The translations under genes and the position numbers were made by a program. The notes under the pieces were generated by a model. The model did not search any database, had not been told where the DNA came from, and was given only the letters and a program-made list of their open reading frames with translations. DNA of 10,678 nucleotides from an uncultured Clostridia bacterium. Lineage in GTDB: Bacteria > Bacillota > Clostridia > TANB77 > CAG-508. The DNA lies in contig CANQMY010000026.1 of assembly GCA_947625075.1 (NCBI GenBank), positions 1 through 10,678 on the forward strand, given 5' to 3'. Within the stretch, counting starts at the first letter, position 1; every line of letters starts with the position of its first letter. Positions 7,843 through 10,678 of this stretch are shown one piece after another.

Positions 7843-8760
7843 ATGTTTGATTTTAGAACTGATTTAGCAGATGAAAGAGCACAAATTTGTAAGGAAAATT
7901 ATCAAAAAAAAGATTTAGATGGAATTGAAACTGAAAATGAACAGATATCTTCAAATTTAGAAATAACAAGAGTTAAAGTTTTAAATGAAAATGGAAGTAA
8001 AAAATTAGATAAAAAAGTTGGAACTTATACAACAATTAATATTAAAGATATTGAAATAATAAATCAAAATGAAATTAATGAAGCACTTAATATAGTTACA
8101 AATGAGATAAGACCATTATTAAATAATAACGAACCAGTTTTAGTTGTTGGTTTAGGAAACGAAGATACAACAGCTGATTCTTTAGGACCAAAAGTTATTA
8201 AAGATTTGGAAATAACCAGACATATTTTAAAATATAAACCGGAATTACTTTCAAAACAAACTAGAGAAGTAAGTGCAATAGCTCCAGGAGTATTAGGTAC
8301 AACAGGAATAGAGACACAGGAAATAATAAAAGGAGTTGTAGAAAAAATTGATGTTGGAACAATAATTGTAATTGATGCTTTAGCTTCAAATAATATATCA
8401 AGATTGTTAAAAACTATACAAATTTGTGATACAGGAATAATTCCAGGGTCAGGAGTTGAAAACAAAAGAAAAGAAATTAGCAAAGAAACAATGGGAGTAA
8501 AAGTTATATCGATTGGAGTGCCTACAGTTGTAGAAGCTGCTACAATTGTAGCAAATAGTTTTGATATATTAATAGATAAATTTGATAAATTTGACTTTTT
8601 AAAAGATTCATCTTATGAAGATAAATATAAGTTAATAAAAACTGTTTTAGAACCATGTAAATATAATTTAGCAGTAATGCCAAAAGAGATAGACGATTTA
8701 GTAGATAACATGAAAGAAATAATAGCAAAGGCAATAAATAATGCATTAAAGATTAATTAA
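7843..8760 (+). CDS. gpr: Germination protease GPR
   Basis: GPR is the forespore protease that degrades small acid-soluble spore proteins when spores germinate. It is made as a zymogen that self-processes at its N-terminus late in sporulation. The 305-residue product has the signature RTDLADE at residues 5-11. The two aspartates of the atypical aspartic-protease site appear as D112 (TTADSLGP) and D178 (VIDALAS); their 66-residue spacing equals that of Asp127 and Asp193 in Bacillus megaterium GPR. GLGNEDTTADSLGP, SAIAPGVLGTTGIET and GVPTVVEAATIV are other family blocks. Only four residues precede RTDLA, so the propeptide is shorter than in Bacillus. ATG 7843 has a strong AAGGAGG (7831-7837) five bases upstream. 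It has its own forespore-like promoter and ends just before a strong hairpin terminator. The call is firm and marks the organism as an endospore former. Confidence 0.95.
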   Translation: MFDFRTDLADERAQICKENYQKKDLDGIETENEQISSNLEITRVKVLNENGSKKLDKKVGTYTTINIKDIEIINQNEINEALNIVTNEIRPLLNNNEPVLVVGLGNEDTTADSLGPKVIKDLEITRHILKYKPELLSKQTREVSAIAPGVLGTTGIETQEIIKGVVEKIDVGTIIVIDALASNNISRLLKTIQICDTGIIPGSGVENKRKEISKETMGVKVISIGVPTVVEAATIVANSFDILIDKFDKFDFLKDSSYEDKYKLIKTVLEPCKYNLAVMPKEIDDLVDNMKEIIAKAINNALKIN

Positions 8761-8762
8761 AT

Positions 8763-8805
8763 AAAACTAGAAATTCATTTAATTTTGCAATGAATTTCTA
8801 GTTTT
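8763..8805. terminator. Bidirectional intrinsic terminator between gpr and the convergent TraX-like gene
   Basis: A perfect 17-bp inverted repeat (8763-8779 with 8789-8805) encloses a nine-base loop. The arms start with AAAA and end with TTTT, so the hairpin carries an A-flank and U-run in both directions. It begins three bases after the gpr stop and ends four bases before the stop of the minus-strand gene, as expected for a terminator shared by convergent units. Confidence 0.88.
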
Positions 8806-8808
8806 AAA

Positions 8809-9522
8809 TTAGTTAATGAGCATATTAATGAAACATAAAATAATTAAATGTAATGGATAAAAGGCGTAGAAAAAATATTTAAAAGATTTTCCTTTTTTTC
8901 CGTTATATAAAATCATCAATATAATTGGGAAAAATGCAAATAAAATTATTGAATATACCCATGCATTTGAAAATATACCAAAGTAAGATGAATATTTAAG
9001 TATACAAAGTAGTAAATATCCAAAAATAAAAATAAAATATTTAAAAAATGTCTCATCTTGTAAAAATTTGATATTATTAAATTTAGGATAAAATAAATAA
9101 ATATAAAATATTAAAAATACACCAAATGAACCATAATCAACATTTATTAAATTCCCAATATAAATTAATAAAATGATAGCTAAAACTTTTAATAGTTTAT
9201 TTTTTATTTTGTTATAAGATATTAATGTAAATAACCCTAGTATAAGTGTAAAGAAAATATTTAAAGTAAATACATAATTATTAACTCTATTCATCATGAT
9301 GCTAAAAGGAATTTGAGAAATTAAAGCAAATATTGTAAGTCTAATAATGTATTTTTTTATGTTTTTAGTATTTAAATATCCAATTACTAATTGAAAAGCA
9401 AAAATAGGAAATGCAATTCTACCAATAACATTAAATATTGATAGGTGACCTATTATTAAATCGCCAAAGTGATCAAAAAACATAGTAATTAAAGCAATTA
9501 ATTTTAATAAAAAACTAGTCAT
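8809..9522 (-). CDS. TraX-family integral membrane protein
   Basis: The 237-residue protein is almost entirely hydrophobic with about seven or eight membrane helices. It shows the TraX-family layout: an early MFFDHFGDLI segment (Asp17-His18), IGRIAFPIFAFQLVIGY (33-49), RLTIFALISQIPF (61-73), a central YVFTLNIFFTLILGL, and a C-terminal FYPLHLIIL (221-229) with a conserved-looking His225. TraX of the F plasmid is needed for acetylation of the pilin N-terminus. Chromosomal homologues in Firmicutes commonly carry this name without any conjugation genes nearby, and none are present here. By analogy an acyl-transfer role on a surface substrate is possible but is an inference. The start ATG (complement of 9520-9522) has AAAGGA six to eleven bases upstream. 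It is probably cotranscribed with the RluA-family gene 69 bases upstream and ends at the shared hairpin. Confidence 0.85.
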   Translation of the reverse strand: MTSFLLKLIALITMFFDHFGDLIIGHLSIFNVIGRIAFPIFAFQLVIGYLNTKNIKKYIIRLTIFALISQIPFSIMMNRVNNYVFTLNIFFTLILGLFTLISYNKIKNKLLKVLAIILLIYIGNLINVDYGSFGVFLIFYIYLFYPKFNNIKFLQDETFFKYFIFIFGYLLLCILKYSSYFGIFSNAWVYSIILFAFFPIILMILYNGKKGKSFKYFFYAFYPLHLIILCFINMLIN

Positions 9523-9591
9523 AATAATCCTTTAAAATAAATATTTAGATTTTTAGTTAAAGGTAAATCTATAAACTTTTTTATATTTTGA
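9523..9591 (-). other. Short spacer between RluA-family and TraX-like genes
   Basis: These 69 bases are AT-rich and hold the ribosome binding site of the TraX-like gene (AAAGGA, complement of 9528-9533). A 7-bp A/T-rich inverted repeat (9546-9552 with 9565-9571) has a 12-base loop and no T-run on the minus strand. I see no promoter or convincing terminator, which fits cotranscription of the two genes. Confidence 0.4.
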
Positions 9592-10473
9592 CTATTGTAA
9601 ATATTCAGTAAAAGGAATATTTTTTAAAGAGATTTTTTTATTCTTTAAATAATTTAAAATACTGGAATCAGTTTTAAAATTAAATAAAATACTATAACTA
9701 CAAAGAAGCTGAGAATTTGTTTTAAATCTTTTATTTAATTCATAAGATCCATATTTTCCATCTCCAATTATAGGAAGAGAAACATGAGATAGGTGAGCTC
9801 TTATTTGATGTGTTTTACCAGTATGAAGAGTAACATCTAACAAAGACAATTTTTTTTGTTTATTATAATCAATTAATTTATATGAAGTTTTAATCTGTGA
9901 ATAATATTTTTTAGGTTCATCTGAAATATATACGATTGATTTTTTGCTATCTTTAAATAGATAAGCGGTTAAATCACAAGTTTGTTTTGCAATTCCATAA
10001 CAACAAGCAATATAATGTTTTTCTATTTCATATTTTTTAAACTTATCTAAAAGAATATTTAAGCTATCTTCATTTTTGGCAAACAATACTAATCCAATAG
10101 TATTTCTATCAATTCTATGGCAAGGTTCTAAATAGGTGTATTTTTCTTTCATTATAGAAGTTAAAGAATTTTGACCAATAACTTCAAGATTAGCTGGTTT
10201 ATTAAATAGGACAATATTTTCATCTTCATATATAATAGGTATATTATTATTGTTTTTATACAATCCACTTAAAATTTCATCATTAATATAAACTTCAAGA
10301 ATATCATTATAATGTAATATTTCATTATTAGTAATTCTTTTTCCATTTAATTTTATATCTTTTTTGCGTAAAGCTTTATAAATTGCATTTATATTTAAAT
10401 CCGGAAATTTATTTGTTAAATATGTACTTAATTTTTTTCCATCATCGTTATAATCTATGGTTAATTTTTTCAT
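9592..10473 (-). CDS. RluA-family RNA pseudouridine synthase
   Basis: The 293-residue cytosolic enzyme converts uridine to pseudouridine in rRNA or tRNA. An S4-like RNA-binding region occupies about residues 1-65 (IYKALRKKDIKLNGKRI is its core), followed by the catalytic domain. The catalytic aspartate is D122 in HRIDRNTIGLVLFAKN, equivalent to the family's HRLDxxTSG motif with Ile in place of Ser at one position. The second hallmark is LHTGKTHQIRAHLSH plus GDGKYG (216-242). Length fits the RluC/RluD/YlyB group, but which site it modifies cannot be told from sequence alone. The ATG start (complement of 10471-10473) has AAGGAG (complement of 10478-10483) four bases upstream and a good sigma-A promoter further up. 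It is the first gene of a likely two-gene minus-strand operon with the TraX-like gene. Confidence 0.92.
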   Translation of the reverse strand: MKKLTIDYNDDGKKLSTYLTNKFPDLNINAIYKALRKKDIKLNGKRITNNEILHYNDILEVYINDEILSGLYKNNNNIPIIYEDENIVLFNKPANLEVIGQNSLTSIMKEKYTYLEPCHRIDRNTIGLVLFAKNEDSLNILLDKFKKYEIEKHYIACCYGIAKQTCDLTAYLFKDSKKSIVYISDEPKKYYSQIKTSYKLIDYNKQKKLSLLDVTLHTGKTHQIRAHLSHVSLPIIGDGKYGSYELNKRFKTNSQLLCSYSILFNFKTDSSILNYLKNKKISLKNIPFTEYLQ

Positions 10474-10524
10474 AAAACTCCTTATATAAAAATATATACT
10501 TATAAATTAAAATTTTATAAAAAG

Positions 10525-10553
10525 ATTATATTATTTATTAAAAAAAATTTCAA
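10525..10553 (-). promoter_or_regulatory. Sigma-A type promoter for the RluA-family gene
   Basis: On the minus strand TTGAAA (complement of 10548-10553) and TATAAT (complement of 10525-10530) are separated by exactly 17 bases, a near-consensus vegetative promoter. Its -10 lies about 50 bases before the ATG. It diverges from the tRNA promoter, and the two -35 boxes are only nine bases apart. Confidence 0.75.
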
Positions 10554-10562
10554 TAAAAATTA

Positions 10563-10591
10563 TTGACAAATATATAATCATAGTGTAAAAT
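10563..10591 (+). promoter_or_regulatory. Sigma-A type promoter for tRNA-Gly
   Basis: Consensus TTGACA at 10563-10568 is followed after 17 bases by TAAAAT at 10586-10591. The tRNA gene begins 20 bases downstream of the -10, so the leader would be short. A TATAAT at 10593-10598 is too far from this -35 (24 bases) to be its usual partner. Confidence 0.75.
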
Positions 10592-10611
10592 ATATAATGT
10601 CACTGAAAAAT

Positions 10612-10678
<67 letters not shown>

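Noticed and set aside
8064..8483. Minus-strand open frame of 139 codons inside gpr
   Set aside because: It is fully antisense to the conserved catalytic core of gpr, with no ribosome binding site that stands out and no recognisable protein.
8571..8595. Short tandem repeat-like sequence (GATAAATTT repeated) in gpr
   Set aside because: It only encodes DKFDKFDF within an intact reading frame and has just over two copies; no sign of a functional repeat.
9546..9571. 7-bp inverted repeat in the spacer between the RluA-family and TraX-like genes
   Set aside because: It has only one G-C pair, a 12-base loop and no T-run in the direction of transcription; likely chance in AT-rich DNA.

Overview
The window is a very AT-rich stretch of chromosome from a spore-forming member of the Firmicutes, most likely an uncultured or gut-type clostridium. 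The evidence is arginine coded almost only by AGA, strong AGGAG-type ribosome binding sites, TTG as an alternative start, a membrane-anchored YvcK, and gpr, the germination protease found only in endospore formers. Apart from one unusual locus, the genes are housekeeping.

The left three quarters (1-7748) is a tightly packed plus-strand gene train. It holds the 3' end of murB (peptidoglycan precursor reductase), yvcK (UDP-sugar-binding cell-envelope and carbon factor, here a divergent form), a bacterial glycogen debranching enzyme, holA (DNA polymerase III delta), an unrecognised membrane-anchored protein, a TtcA-type tRNA-thiolation ATPase and a small conserved protein. Gaps are at most 36 bases and murB overlaps yvcK by one base, so the whole run looks like one operon; no internal terminator is visible. 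gpr follows after a 94-base gap and has its own forespore-type (sigma-G/sigma-F) promoter-like sequence. The train ends at a perfect 17-bp hairpin that also serves the convergent genes.

The right quarter holds two minus-strand genes, an RluA-family pseudouridine synthase and a TraX-like membrane protein. They are read from a good sigma-A promoter that diverges from the promoter of a tRNA-Gly(UCC) gene, which runs off the right edge.

The most striking observation is at the 3' end of the debranching-enzyme gene. The expected C-terminus, ending in the conserved AQAWSVAE block, is present but split over three reading frames. It is restored only by skipping one C at 4035 and one C at 4078. At both points the skipped C opens an in-frame CGG codon that is followed by a glycine GGN codon in the +1 frame, and I find no other in-frame CGG in any gene of the window. 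This could be two sequence errors, a decaying gene, or +1 frameshifting at an unassigned or starved CGG codon. A second point of interest is the YvcK protein: it lacks the usual DDGGSSGRLR and GHSLGN ligand-site motifs and has a tail of about 140 residues very rich in lysine and arginine.
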